DNA from: Polaribacter marinus
Lineage (GTDB): Bacteria > Bacteroidota > Bacteroidia > Flavobacteriales > Flavobacteriaceae
DNA length: 64,000 nt
Assembly (NCBI RefSeq): GCF_022662535.1
Contig: NZ_JAKQYM010000002.1
Location: 352,032 to 416,031 of the forward strand
Direction of reading: 5' to 3'
A program made the position numbers and the translations under genes. The notes beneath the pieces were generated by a model. The model saw nothing but the letters and a program-made list of their open reading frames with translations. It had not been told where the DNA came from and made no database searches. Every line of letters starts with the position of its first letter. Within the stretch, counting starts at the first letter, position 1. Shown here piece by piece: positions 26,033-34,162 of the stretch.

Positions 26033-26602
26033 ATAAGATATTTTATGATTAGTACAGTTTGTTAAAAATACTATTTAACATAATATAAATTATAATACAA
26101 GTAATATTGTTTTGACATTGAGCTGTATATACGTGTAATTAGCTTTTTGGGATCTTTAGTAATTGTTTGTTTGTAATATGGTATTGGTTGGTGTGTTTTC
26201 TCTTTTTTGTGCTGCTGAATTCTGTTGTGTATCTGTTTTATTTTGGGGTGTATTTTGCTGGTTTTTTTATGTTTCTGAATTTGAAAGGTTTTTGTGAAAT
26301 TTGGTTGTTTTTAACTTTGATTTTTTGTGGCTAAAAAATGCTGTTTTTTGAGTGTAAAATACCTCTGATTTTGAGGTGATTTTTAGGTGCAGTAACCATG
26401 ACGTTGATATGACGTTACTATGACGCTGCTATGACGTTGCTATGGGACTACTTTGAAGGTCTATTTTGGGGTTCTTTTTTTTGGTTTTTTTAGGGCTTTT
26501 TTGAAAGTACTCTATTTAACATAATATTTTACCTTTTGGATGTTTTTATAGTGCTTTTTTTCTGTTCTTTTTTTTATGAATATCACTAAAAATTTGGATG
26601 TT
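26033..26602. other. Gene-free, G/T-skewed segment
   Basis: There is no credible ORF on either strand. From about 26150 to 26480 the plus strand is strongly T- and G-rich and poor in C, unlike its surroundings. It contains an 11-bp tandem repeat at 26398. It may be a decayed gene or the scar of an insertion at the edge of the CRISPR island. Nothing else is recognised. Confidence 0.5.
26398..26441 (+). repeat. 11-bp tandem repeat, four copies
   Basis: Four head-to-tail copies of ATGACGTTGCT with one or two changes (units at 26398, 26409, 26420, 26431), followed by a partial fifth (ATGGG). The 11-bp period gives one turn of B-DNA per unit. No gene covers it. Confidence 0.75.
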
Positions 26603-26808
26603 ATTTTCTCTGTTCTTATTTATTGAAGAACAGCACCAAAAATCTAGATTTATTTTATTTTTCTTGAATTCTACAAGATATTTCACTAACGCGTCCAGAC
26701 ACCAGGCACAGGCTGGCCCATTCGCTATAAATGTCCACTGGACATTTTCTTAACGTTCTGTCTTCTTTGGACGCTTAGCCGTTTCTTATCTTTTGAATTC
26801 TTAGGGAA
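26603..26808. repeat. Structured repeat R1, copy a
   Basis: About 206 bp, matched base for base without indels by 37852-38057 (same orientation, roughly 96 percent identical by eye). The core is self-complementary. CTAA-c-GCGTCCA (26686-26697) pairs with TGGACGC-TTAG (26768-26778). A perfect hairpin AATGTCCA-c-TGGACATT lies inside at 26730-26746, and a smaller CCAG...CTGG hairpin at 26702-26715. Outer AAGATA/TATCTT and GAATTC/GAATTC pairs extend the fold. It could be a MITE-like element or a structured RNA. Its orientation is not known. It lies just beyond the 3' end of the tracrRNA. Confidence 0.85.
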
Positions 26809-26830
26809 AATAAAAGTATGTCGGGTTTAG

Positions 26831-26939
26831 ATGGTAACTTTGTTTAGTGGTGCTTCCCTCCTCTTTTGTGTTGGTTTTGAGGGTATTTTATAAAAAAAGT
26901 CCTACCGAAGCAGGACTAAAGATTTTCATCTACGGCATA
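26831..26939. repeat. Repeat R2, copy a (tracrRNA 3' half and flank)
   Basis: 109 bp, essentially identical to 40541-40650 (one extra A in an A-run is the only difference I see). It covers the flank beyond the tracrRNA terminator and the 3' half of the tracrRNA. The near-identity implies that this duplication is recent relative to R1. Confidence 0.9.
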
Positions 26940-26980
26940 TAGCCTTATTGTGATAAGATTAAAGATTAGAAATTTTAATC
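26890..26980 (-). ncRNA. tracrRNA of the type II-C system
   Basis: Read on the minus strand, an anti-repeat (26972-26947) pairs with the CRISPR repeat. Sixteen consecutive bases (TTTCTAATCTTTAATC) are complementary to repeat positions 11-26, then a 4-nt internal bulge, then CACAAT pairing with GTTGTG at the repeat start. Next come a GGC/GCC nexus hairpin, a perfect AGAT-GAAA-ATCT tetraloop hairpin, and a terminator hairpin AGTCCT...AGGACT with a cTTCGg loop (26917-26898) followed by seven T's. This is the order found in characterised type II-C tracrRNAs. It is divergent from cas9. The exact 5' end is inferred from the -7 box at 26986-26993. Confidence 0.9.
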
Positions 26981-26985
26981 TGTTT

Positions 26986-26993
26986 CAAATATA
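26986..26993 (-). promoter_or_regulatory. -7 box of the tracrRNA
   Basis: TATATTTG on the minus strand matches TAnnTTTG and lies 13 nt before the anti-repeat. No matching -33 TTTG is seen 19-21 bp upstream. Confidence 0.5.
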
Positions 26994-27061
26994 AGAAATT
27001 ATTTTTTTATGATGTATTTTATTTTTAAATTTAAGTATTCATTTTAAATTGCTAAAAAAAT

Positions 27062-30000
27062 ATGAAAAAAATACTAGGATTAGACTTAGGGACTAACTCT
27101 ATTGGTTGGGCCTTGATAGAAGACAATACTATTTTAGGAATGGGAAGTAGAATATTTCCTGAAGGAGTTGTTAATCTAGGAGAAGGAGAAGGAGAAGGAA
27201 GAGAAACTTCTAAAAACGCAAGTAGAACAGAAGCTAGAGGTGTTAGAAGACAATTTTACAGGAGGCGTTTACGTAAAAGATACTTATTAAAAGAACTAGC
27301 TAAATATAAGCTGTGCCCTATTTCTGATACACTTATAAAAGATTGGAATGGAACTGAAATTTTTAAAAATAAAGAACTACAAAAATGGTTTAAATTAAAC
27401 CCTTACGAACTAAGAGCAAAAGCTATAAGTGAAAAAATTACCTTGTTAGAATTAGGACGAATATTTTACCATTTTATACAAAGAAGAGGCTTTTTAAGTA
27501 ATAGTAGAAGTGCTGGTGCAGATGTAAAAGAAGCGAGTACTATTTTTAAAGGAGATGCTAAAATTGGAAAAATTGGGATTAGTGAAACCTTAAATAGTAT
27601 TGATAAAAACAAAACATTGGGTTCTTATTTAAGTACTATTTATCCAAAAGAAAATGAACCTTTTTCTGGAGAATTAGAGCGTATAAGAAACAGGTATACA
27701 ACAAGGCAGATGTATATTGATGAATTTGAAACTATTTGGGAGTTTCAGCAGCAATATCATAAAGAACTTACAATTACTCTAAAAACGATACTTGGAGGTA
27801 GGAAAAAAGATGGATATAAAGAAGATGGTGTTTTATTTCATCAAAGACCATTACGTTCTCAAAAGCATTTGGTTGGTTACTGTACTTTTGAACCTAAGAA
27901 AACAAAGTGCCCTATTAGTGCTATCCCTTTTGAATTATTTAGAATTTACCAGTGGTTAAATACGCTTTCTTATGATGTTAATGGAATAAAACAAAAAATT
28001 ACATCTGAAGAACGAGAGAAAATAGTTACACTTCTATTATCTAAAGAAAAACCTAATTTTAAAGAAATTAGAAAGGTAATTAACAAGTTAGATGGTTGTT
28101 ATCAATTTAATTATAAAGATGATGATAAAATAGTTGGCTCGCATACTATTAGTAATTTATCTAATAAAAAATTCTTTGGGAAAGAATGGTTTGATTTTTC
28201 TGATGAAGAGCAAGAAAATATATGGCATGTACTTTCCTTTTTTGATGATAGAGATAAATTAAAAGAATATGCTATAAAGAATTGGGGTTTTGACGAAGAA
28301 AAAGCAACTAAGATTTCTAAATTTAATTTAAAAGAAGGGTATTCTAATTTAAGTAGAAAAGCCATTAATAACATTTTACCTTTTTTAAAAGAAGGTTTTA
28401 TGTATGATGTTGCTGTTGGTTTGGCAGGTGTTAAAAATGTTTTAGGCAAAGATTGGGAAGAGCATAAACAATTTGTTTTGGACAATGTGCCAGAAATTGT
28501 TCGCTCAAATTTAAAAGGAGGTTATATAGAACCTTTAAAAAATATGATGAAAAACGAATTTAATTGTACAGATAAACAATTAGAAAAACTATATCATCAT
28601 AGTAGCGCCATTGAAACAGTAACCATTTTAGATAAACTTCCTGTAAATATACATGCAGATAGAGAAATACAAAAGATTAAAAACCCTGTTGTTATTACAG
28701 CGCTATTTGAAATCAGAAAATTGGTTAACGAAATTATAGATACTTATGGAAAACCAGATGAAATAAAAGTAGAACTAGCAAGAGATTTAAAAGCTTCTAA
28801 AAAGAATCGTTACGAAACAAGGAGAAAACAACAAACCTTAGAAAAAGAAAATGATAGAGTAAAAGGTGAATTAGAGAAATTAGGTCAGCGTATAAATCAC
28901 ACTAATATTTTAAAATATAAATTGTGGGAAGAGTGTAACCATACCTGCCCTTTTACAGGAAAAACAATTACCATAAGCCAATTGTTTACAGGAGAGATAC
29001 AAATAGAACATATTTTTCCTTGGAGCAGGTCTTTAAATGATAGTTTTAATAATAAAACCCTTTGTTTTGCAGATGAAAACAGAGCGAAAGGAAATTATAC
29101 CCCTTATGAGTTTTACAGTAAACATGGAGATAAAAAATGGGAAGCCATAAAACTGCAAGCCTTAAATTGTTTTAAAGATAAATATCCTAGTTACCCTAAT
29201 GCTTACAGAAAATTTAAACATTTTGTAAAACAAAAACACGATGAAGATTTTATAAGTAGACAATTGAACGATACCCGTTATATAAGTAAAGAAGCTAAAA
29301 ACTATTTATCTAAAATTTGTAATAATGTTATGGTGGCACCAGGACAAATGACTGCCGTTTTAAGACATCAATGGGGATTAAATAGTATTTTAAACAAAGA
29401 CGACGATACAAAAACGAGAGATGACCATAGACATCATGCTATAGATGCTTTGGTAATGGCTTGTGCTACAAGAAGTCATTTACAAGAACTAAGTAAAAGA
29501 AATAGATACAATAAAAACTATGAATTAAAAGATTTTCCAGAGCCTTGGTTTAATTTTAGAAATGATGCTGAAAAGGCTATTGCTCAAATTTTAGTATCTC
29601 ATAAAAAACAAAAAAGCTTATTAACTGTAAGAACCCATATCACTAAAAAAAACGGTGTTGTACATAAAAATTTAGGCATTGCTGCAAGAGGGCAATTGCA
29701 TAAAGAGTCTGTTTATGGTTTAAGACAAGCTCCAAATTCTACACAAGCATTTCATGTACGAAAACCTTTAGAAAGTTTAACTACAGAAAAACATTTAGAA
29801 AAAATAGTAGATAAAAGTATTAGAGAATTAATTTATAAAAAGGTACAGCAATTAGGTGGTTTTATTAAAGGGAAAATACCTAAAGAAACCTTTTTTATTA
29901 TTGATGAAAATGGAGAAAAACAACCACAAATATTTTTACCCAATAGAAATGGAAAGCCTGTTCCTATTAAAAAAGTAAGAATAAAAGAAAATATTGGTGG

Positions 30001-30448
30001 CGCAGAAAAATTAAAAGAACATACAAACCAATATGTAAACCCACGAAATAACCATCATGTGCTTATATATAAAGATTTTAATGATAATTTAAAAGAAGAA
30101 GTAGTTACATTTTGGACTGCCATTGAACGTAAAAGACAAAAACAAGCTGTTTTTCAGCTACCAAAAGATGGTAAAGAAATTATAAGTACACTACAAATTA
30201 ATGATTTATTTTTACTAGGTGTTGATGAAAATGAGATTGATTGGGAAAAACCAGATAATAATTTATTAAATAGATATCTGTATAGAGTTCAGAAAATAAG
30301 TTCTAAAGATTATAACTTTAGGAAAGTCGAAGCTTCTACTATTCTCAATAAAATAGAAGCAATTAGAATTAAGAGTATACCTAGTTTTCAAAATTTAAAA
30401 CCAATAAAAGTAAAACTTAATAGTATTGGCAAAATAGTGAAACTATAA
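27062..30448 (+). CDS. cas9: CRISPR-associated endonuclease Cas9, type II-C
   Basis: A 1128-residue RNA-guided double-strand DNase, in the compact II-C size range. RuvC-I is ILGLDLGTNSIGWALIE (D8). The Arg-rich bridge helix is near residues 55-80 (RTEARGVRRQFYRRRLRKRY). RuvC-II has IKVELARDLK (E571). The HNH domain has IQIEHIFPWSRSLNDSFNNK (H650). RuvC-III has HRHHAIDALVMA (H792, D795). All catalytic residues are present, so it should be active. It uses the minus-strand tracrRNA immediately upstream. The array follows 413 bp downstream, and cas1/cas2 lie beyond it on the other strand. No cas4, csn2 or fourth gene is present, hence II-C. A 27-bp piece of this gene (27301-27327) recurs at 40649. 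Confidence 0.98.
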   Translation: MKKILGLDLGTNSIGWALIEDNTILGMGSRIFPEGVVNLGEGEGEGRETSKNASRTEARGVRRQFYRRRLRKRYLLKELAKYKLCPISDTLIKDWNGTEIFKNKELQKWFKLNPYELRAKAISEKITLLELGRIFYHFIQRRGFLSNSRSAGADVKEASTIFKGDAKIGKIGISETLNSIDKNKTLGSYLSTIYPKENEPFSGELERIRNRYTTRQMYIDEFETIWEFQQQYHKELTITLKTILGGRKKDGYKEDGVLFHQRPLRSQKHLVGYCTFEPKKTKCPISAIPFELFRIYQWLNTLSYDVNGIKQKITSEEREKIVTLLLSKEKPNFKEIRKVINKLDGCYQFNYKDDDKIVGSHTISNLSNKKFFGKEWFDFSDEEQENIWHVLSFFDDRDKLKEYAIKNWGFDEEKATKISKFNLKEGYSNLSRKAINNILPFLKEGFMYDVAVGLAGVKNVLGKDWEEHKQFVLDNVPEIVRSNLKGGYIEPLKNMMKNEFNCTDKQLEKLYHHSSAIETVTILDKLPVNIHADREIQKIKNPVVITALFEIRKLVNEIIDTYGKPDEIKVELARDLKASKKNRYETRRKQQTLEKENDRVKGELEKLGQRINHTNILKYKLWEECNHTCPFTGKTITISQLFTGEIQIEHIFPWSRSLNDSFNNKTLCFADENRAKGNYTPYEFYSKHGDKKWEAIKLQALNCFKDKYPSYPNAYRKFKHFVKQKHDEDFISRQLNDTRYISKEAKNYLSKICNNVMVAPGQMTAVLRHQWGLNSILNKDDDTKTRDDHRHHAIDALVMACATRSHLQELSKRNRYNKNYELKDFPEPWFNFRNDAEKAIAQILVSHKKQKSLLTVRTHITKKNGVVHKNLGIAARGQLHKESVYGLRQAPNSTQAFHVRKPLESLTTEKHLEKIVDKSIRELIYKKVQQLGGFIKGKIPKETFFIIDENGEKQPQIFLPNRNGKPVPIKKVRIKENIGGAEKLKEHTNQYVNPRNNHHVLIYKDFNDNLKEEVVTFWTAIERKRQKQAVFQLPKDGKEIISTLQINDLFLLGVDENEIDWEKPDNNLLNRYLYRVQKISSKDYNFRKVEASTILNKIEAIRIKSIPSFQNLKPIKVKLNSIGKIVKL

Positions 30449-30518
30449 TAAGTAAGTTTTTGTCATTCCTACAAAGGAGAAAACACATATCAAAAAAAGA
30501 TGATAGCTTATAATGAAA

Positions 30519-30680
30519 ATGAAGGTAGCCACACGTATTTTATATATATTATAACGAAACCAAAATGCTATTGCTAGAGAAAAAGAATTAAAAGGTTGGC
30601 GTAGAGAAAAGAAATTGAATCTAATACGTACTTTTAATAGTAAGTTTGAATTTTTAGAAAACCGTTTTATAAAAAGCTAG
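30519..30680 (+). pseudogene. Remnant of a GIY-YIG nuclease gene
   Basis: Two ends of a GIY-YIG gene survive with the middle missing. The N-terminal piece, after restoring one A near 30523, reads MKGSHTYFIYIIT, the usual start of these proteins. The C-terminal piece reads NAIAREKELKGWRREKKLN, then LIRTFNSKFEFLENRFIKS and a stop at 30678-30680. The two pieces are in different frames, and the YIG core is deleted. It lies between cas9 and the CRISPR leader, next to a palindromic repeat (30689-30770) and a half-palindrome at 30462. The intact homologue at 63375 is also flanked by palindromes. Confidence 0.75.
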
Positions 30681-30688
30681 TTCTCTGT

Positions 30689-30770
30689 GTCATTCCTTAC
30701 GAAGTATGAGGAGGAATCGCATAAAAATGCTCAGATTCAGATTATGAGATTCCTCCTGCGTCGGAATGAC
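30689..30770. repeat. Palindromic (REP-like) repeat next to the GIY-YIG remnant
   Basis: An imperfect inverted repeat. GTCATTCC at 30689 pairs with GGAATGAC ending at 30770, and AGGAGGAATC pairs with GATTCCTCCT inside. The loop is about 25 nt. A lone GTCATTCC half-site at 30462-30469 lies on the other side of the remnant. It resembles the dispersed gtcattcc/ggaatgac palindromes seen in many Flavobacteria genomes. Confidence 0.75.
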
Positions 30771-30861
30771 AAACCAAAGTTCTTTGACATAAAATTATCA
30801 ATCTTAAACAACCAAACCACAACAGAAAATTGATTATTCAATTTTATAAAATCAGTTTTTA
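30771..30861 (+). promoter_or_regulatory. CRISPR leader with an anti-repeat-like segment
   Basis: 91 bp of AT-rich sequence upstream of the first repeat in the direction of crRNA transcription (fixed by tracrRNA complementarity). It contains CAAACCACAAC at 30813-30823, an exact 11-nt reverse complement of the repeat's first 11 bases, with weaker complementarity back to 30799. A small hairpin (AAAATTGA-ttat-TCAATTTT, about 30826-30845) separates it from repeat 1. TTTGACA near 30783 could be a promoter element, but no TAnnTTTG box is visible. Confidence 0.6.
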
Positions 30862-32609
30862 GTTGTGGTTTGATTAAAGATTAGAAAAAACGATATTAGC
30901 TTCTATAAAAGGTCTTTTTGTAAGCATGTTGTGGTTTGATTAAAGATTAGAAAAAACGATATTTTAAAGCTTCATCACCTCCAAAGAATTTAGTTGTGGT
31001 TTGATTAAAGATTAGAAAAAACGATATTCTCTTGTTCAAAATATACAGTTTTTTCAGTGTTGTGGTTTGATTAAAGATTAGAAAAAACGATATTCTTTCC
31101 ACTATATGCTTGTTTAAATTAATAGTTGTGGTTTGATTAAAGATTAGAAAAAACGATATTAATGTTCCTGCAGGAGTTGAAGAACCAAAGTTGTGGTTTG
31201 ATTAAAGATTAGAAAAAACGATATTTTTCATATTAGTATCTATGTTTAGAACTAAGTTGTGGTTTGATTAAAGATTAGAAAAAACGATATTAATAATCAA
31301 AGTAGACTCTACTGGCGAAATGTTGTGGTTTGATTAAAGATTAGAAAAAACGATATTATAGAGAAAGAGGTTTATAATTTACTTTGCGTTGTGGTTTGAT
31401 TAAAGATTAGAAAAAACGATATTGAGCACGACAAAAAGGTAACAGCAGGTATTGTTGTGGTTTGATTAAAGATTAGAAAAAACGATATTCCTGCTATCTT
31501 TCCAAGCTTGTCCGTATCTGTTGTGGTTTGATTAAAGATTAGAAAAAACGATATTGGGTATTTTTGACTTTGTATTACTGTATAGTTGTGGTTTGATTAA
31601 AGATTAGAAAAAACGATATTTTAAATACTTCATACGAGAGAGCTGATGGAGTTGTGGTTTGATTAAAGATTAGAAAAAACGATATTTTGCTATATTTCTT
31701 TCCCCTCCAAATGCATGTTGTGGTTTGATTAAAGATTAGAAAAAACGATATTAATTGTAATAAAGTTTGCAAGTTCCTCGCTGTTGTGGTTTGATTAAAG
31801 ATTAGAAAAAACGATATTATCTCTAAAATCTGTTAGTAATTGCCCATTGTTGTGGTTTGATTAAAGATTAGAAAAAACGATATTACCACTACATTTATTT
31901 TAGTAGGAAAACCAGTTGTGGTTTGATTAAAGATTAGAAAAAACGATATTATGAAAACGCTAGACGAAAACGGAAAAGCGGTTGTGGTTTGATTAAAGAT
32001 TAGAAAAAACGATATTGATTGGTCATATTTTAGTGGACACTTTATTGTTGTGGTTTGATTAAAGATTAGAAAAAACGATATTGAAGTTCTTTTTTAGTAA
32101 GAATCCATGCGCGTTGTGGTTTGATTAAAGATTAGAAAAAACGATATTTGTACAAATAATCTAAATTATGATACTTTAGTTGTGGTTTGATTAAAGATTA
32201 GAAAAAACGATATTCAAAACTTCTGGAGGGTTTAAGTGGTCTTAGTTGTGGTTTGATTAAAGATTAGAAAAAACGATATTAGATAAAGTAAAGCAAAACA
32301 TCTTATTTAGTTGTGGTTTGATTAAAGATTAGAAAAAACGATATTAAAGAGAACGAAAACAACACGTTTCCTTCGGTTGTGGTTTGATTAAAGATTAGAA
32401 AAAACGATATTAGACCGGTATAATAAATACCTATCGATGTTGTTGTGGTTTGATTAAAGATTAGAAAAAACGATATTTTGTCGCCTTTTACTTCTGTATT
32501 TCAGATTGTTGTGGTTTGATTAAAGATTAGAAAAAACGATATTCAAGCGTTTTTTGTGACTTCAAGAAGTGTTGTTGTGGTTTGATTAAAGATTAGAAAA
32601 AACGATATT
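30862..32609 (+). CRISPR. Type II-C CRISPR array, 27 repeats and 26 spacers
   Basis: 27 copies of a 36-bp repeat that begins GTTGTGGTTTGATTAAAGAT and ends ACGATATT. I see no variant copy, including at either end. Spacers are 30 bp, except four of 29 bp (the 2nd, 5th, 11th and 22nd). All 26 look different from each other, and I saw no match elsewhere in the window. Transcription is on the plus strand, because the tracrRNA anti-repeat pairs with this strand. A strong hairpin terminator follows at 32663. The absence of a degenerate terminal repeat suggests either recent growth or loss of the old end. Confidence 0.99.
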
Positions 32610-32662
32610 AGTTGTTTTGTTAACTTCTAATTATCATAGTTTTAAATATAAATATCGTAGAT

Positions 32663-32711
32663 AAAAAATGCTTCTTGCAAAGGTGTAATTACTTTGTTTG
32701 AAGCATTTTTT
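32663..32711. terminator. Bidirectional terminator between array and cas2
   Basis: A 12-bp stem (aaaaaatgcttc / gaagcatttttt) with an inner aaag/cttt pairing and T-runs on both strands. It would end the plus-strand pre-crRNA and the minus-strand cas1-cas2 transcript. The rest of 32610-32719 is featureless. Confidence 0.8.
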
Positions 32712-32719
32712 GTTTTCTA

Positions 32720-33049
32720 TTAAAATAATTCTAGTTGCATTGGTGTTGGTTCTTTGTAAGCTTCTACTCTACCCCAAAAGTTCATGATGTTGCCATATTG
32801 TTTGTCTGTTATTCTTAAAATACTAACCTTTCCGTAGGGTGGTAAAAGTGCTTTTATTCTTTTTTGATGAGCATCTGCACTTTCGCTACTAGCACAATGA
32901 CGCATATAAACAGAATATTGCATCATTGTAAAGCCGTCTTTGAGTAGATTTTTTCTAAACTGCTGCGCATTTTTTTTATCTTTTTTTGTGTCGGTAGGTA
33001 AATCAAAAAAAACAAATAACCACATAATTCTATAAGCATTTAAATCCAT
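32720..33049 (-). CDS. cas2: CRISPR adaptation protein Cas2
   Basis: A 109-residue ferredoxin-fold protein that bridges Cas1 dimers in spacer acquisition. The conserved N-terminal strand with the metal-site Asp is LFVFFDLPTDTKKDKK (about residues 11-26). The segment FTMMQYSVYMRHC and the C-terminal FWGRVEAY are typical of type II Cas2. Its start overlaps the cas1 stop by 10 nt, so the pair is translationally coupled. It runs towards the array, opposite to cas9. Confidence 0.95.
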   Translation of the reverse strand: MDLNAYRIMWLFVFFDLPTDTKKDKKNAQQFRKNLLKDGFTMMQYSVYMRHCASSESADAHQKRIKALLPPYGKVSILRITDKQYGNIMNFWGRVEAYKEPTPMQLELF

Positions 33050-33927
33050 AATTTAGGATATAAAATTTTTCTGGATTTTCCTGCAAAACATTGTTGTAAA
33101 GAACTAGTTGTTCTGCTTAAAGCGACCATTAATGGGCTTTTTTTGTCTTGGAAATAAACAGTTTGTGTTAGTACACTTAATAATTCTAATTTTATGGGTG
33201 TAATTAAATCATGTTCGTCATATTTTTTTATAATTTCTAAGACTTTAGCATCAATTAAGGGGCGATATGGTTCCATAACATCGTCTGCTAAACAAAAAGC
33301 ATTGTATTTATTGTGGTGATGGATTCCTAATGTATTTAACAAGCCACTGCCTGAAAGTGCTCTTGCTACTGCTGCTCTTAAAACAATATAACCATAGTTT
33401 AAAAACAGGTTAGGATATACGCCATTTCTTTCTCTAATAAAATTAAAATCAAAAATATTCTTCCAATAATATGCTGCAGCTACAGCTTCTCTATTATCAC
33501 TATCTCCACTTAGTATTTTGGATTTATAATGATTTAATGGTGTGCTGTTTATACCTTGTTTATTTAAAAGTATTGCTTGATTTTGAATTTTATGTTTGAT
33601 TATTTGTTGCCATAATTGTTTTTTTAAGGGTTCAGAAGCATTTATTTGATTTGTAAAAAGTTGTTGTTGTATGTGATGATTGTTTAAATTTAATAACATG
33701 CTTTGGGGCATATGTTTATCATCACAAAAAATAACACTAACATTATTCTGAGTTAATTTAGAAATTGCAGGTATAGAAATATACGTTTCTTGATTTTCTA
33801 TAACAAGAAACCCTATATCTTCTATAGGTACTGTTTTTACAGTTGATTGCCTATTTGTAATTACTAGTTGTTCTAATTTTGTTGTTAAAGCACATTTGTT
33901 TTGAAAGAAAAGAGTTCTTTTTATCAT
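33040..33927 (-). CDS. cas1: CRISPR integrase Cas1
   Basis: A 295-residue type II Cas1. The catalytic residues are visible in GDSDNREAVAAAYYW (Glu, about residue 149), in LGIHHHNKYNAFCLADDVME (His, Asp) and in PYRPLID. The N-terminal beta domain covers about residues 1-85. Together with Cas2 it inserts new spacers at the leader end. cas1-cas2 form a unit on the minus strand downstream of the array, not the usual cas9-cas1-cas2 collinear order. Confidence 0.96.
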   Translation of the reverse strand: MIKRTLFFQNKCALTTKLEQLVITNRQSTVKTVPIEDIGFLVIENQETYISIPAISKLTQNNVSVIFCDDKHMPQSMLLNLNNHHIQQQLFTNQINASEPLKKQLWQQIIKHKIQNQAILLNKQGINSTPLNHYKSKILSGDSDNREAVAAAYYWKNIFDFNFIRERNGVYPNLFLNYGYIVLRAAVARALSGSGLLNTLGIHHHNKYNAFCLADDVMEPYRPLIDAKVLEIIKKYDEHDLITPIKLELLSVLTQTVYFQDKKSPLMVALSRTTSSLQQCFAGKSRKILYPKLWI

Positions 33928-34070
33928 AGTTTTTTTCTTAAAGATAAAAATTTTCTTTTTTATTTAAAAATGGAGATATAAGTTTCTTAGTCTTAGAATA
34001 GTTTATTTTAATGTTTATCAAATAACTAATCTTACAATAATCTGAATAGATAGTTTTTAATTTTACACAA

Positions 34071-34104
34071 AAAAAGAGACAACCTTTGGACAAGGTTGCC
34101 TCTA
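34071..34104 (-). terminator. Terminator of the 266-aa unknown gene
   Basis: The stem gagacaacctt / aaggttgcctc (one mismatch) has a short loop. Read on the minus strand it is followed by a T-run, 59 nt after the stop at 34163. The 33928-34070 stretch upstream of cas1 is AT-rich with no gene. Confidence 0.7.
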
Positions 34105-34162
34105 ACTTTCAAATACTAAGGTTTTCTTACGACCTTAATTTTTTGCTTTTATTTTATCGGTA

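Noticed and set aside
26686..26778. R1 as an integron attC site
   Set aside because: The inverted repeat and GTTAG-like end recall attC, but the RYYYAAC and GTTRRRY boxes do not match, and there is no integrase or cassette series in the window.
31575..31772. A 65-codon minus-strand ORF with repeated ISFFLIFNQTTT blocks
   Set aside because: It lies wholly inside the CRISPR array. The repetitive protein is just the translated repeat.
30862..32609. Self-targeting spacers
   Set aside because: I compared the spacers by eye with the window and saw no match. A genome-wide search is needed but cannot be run here.
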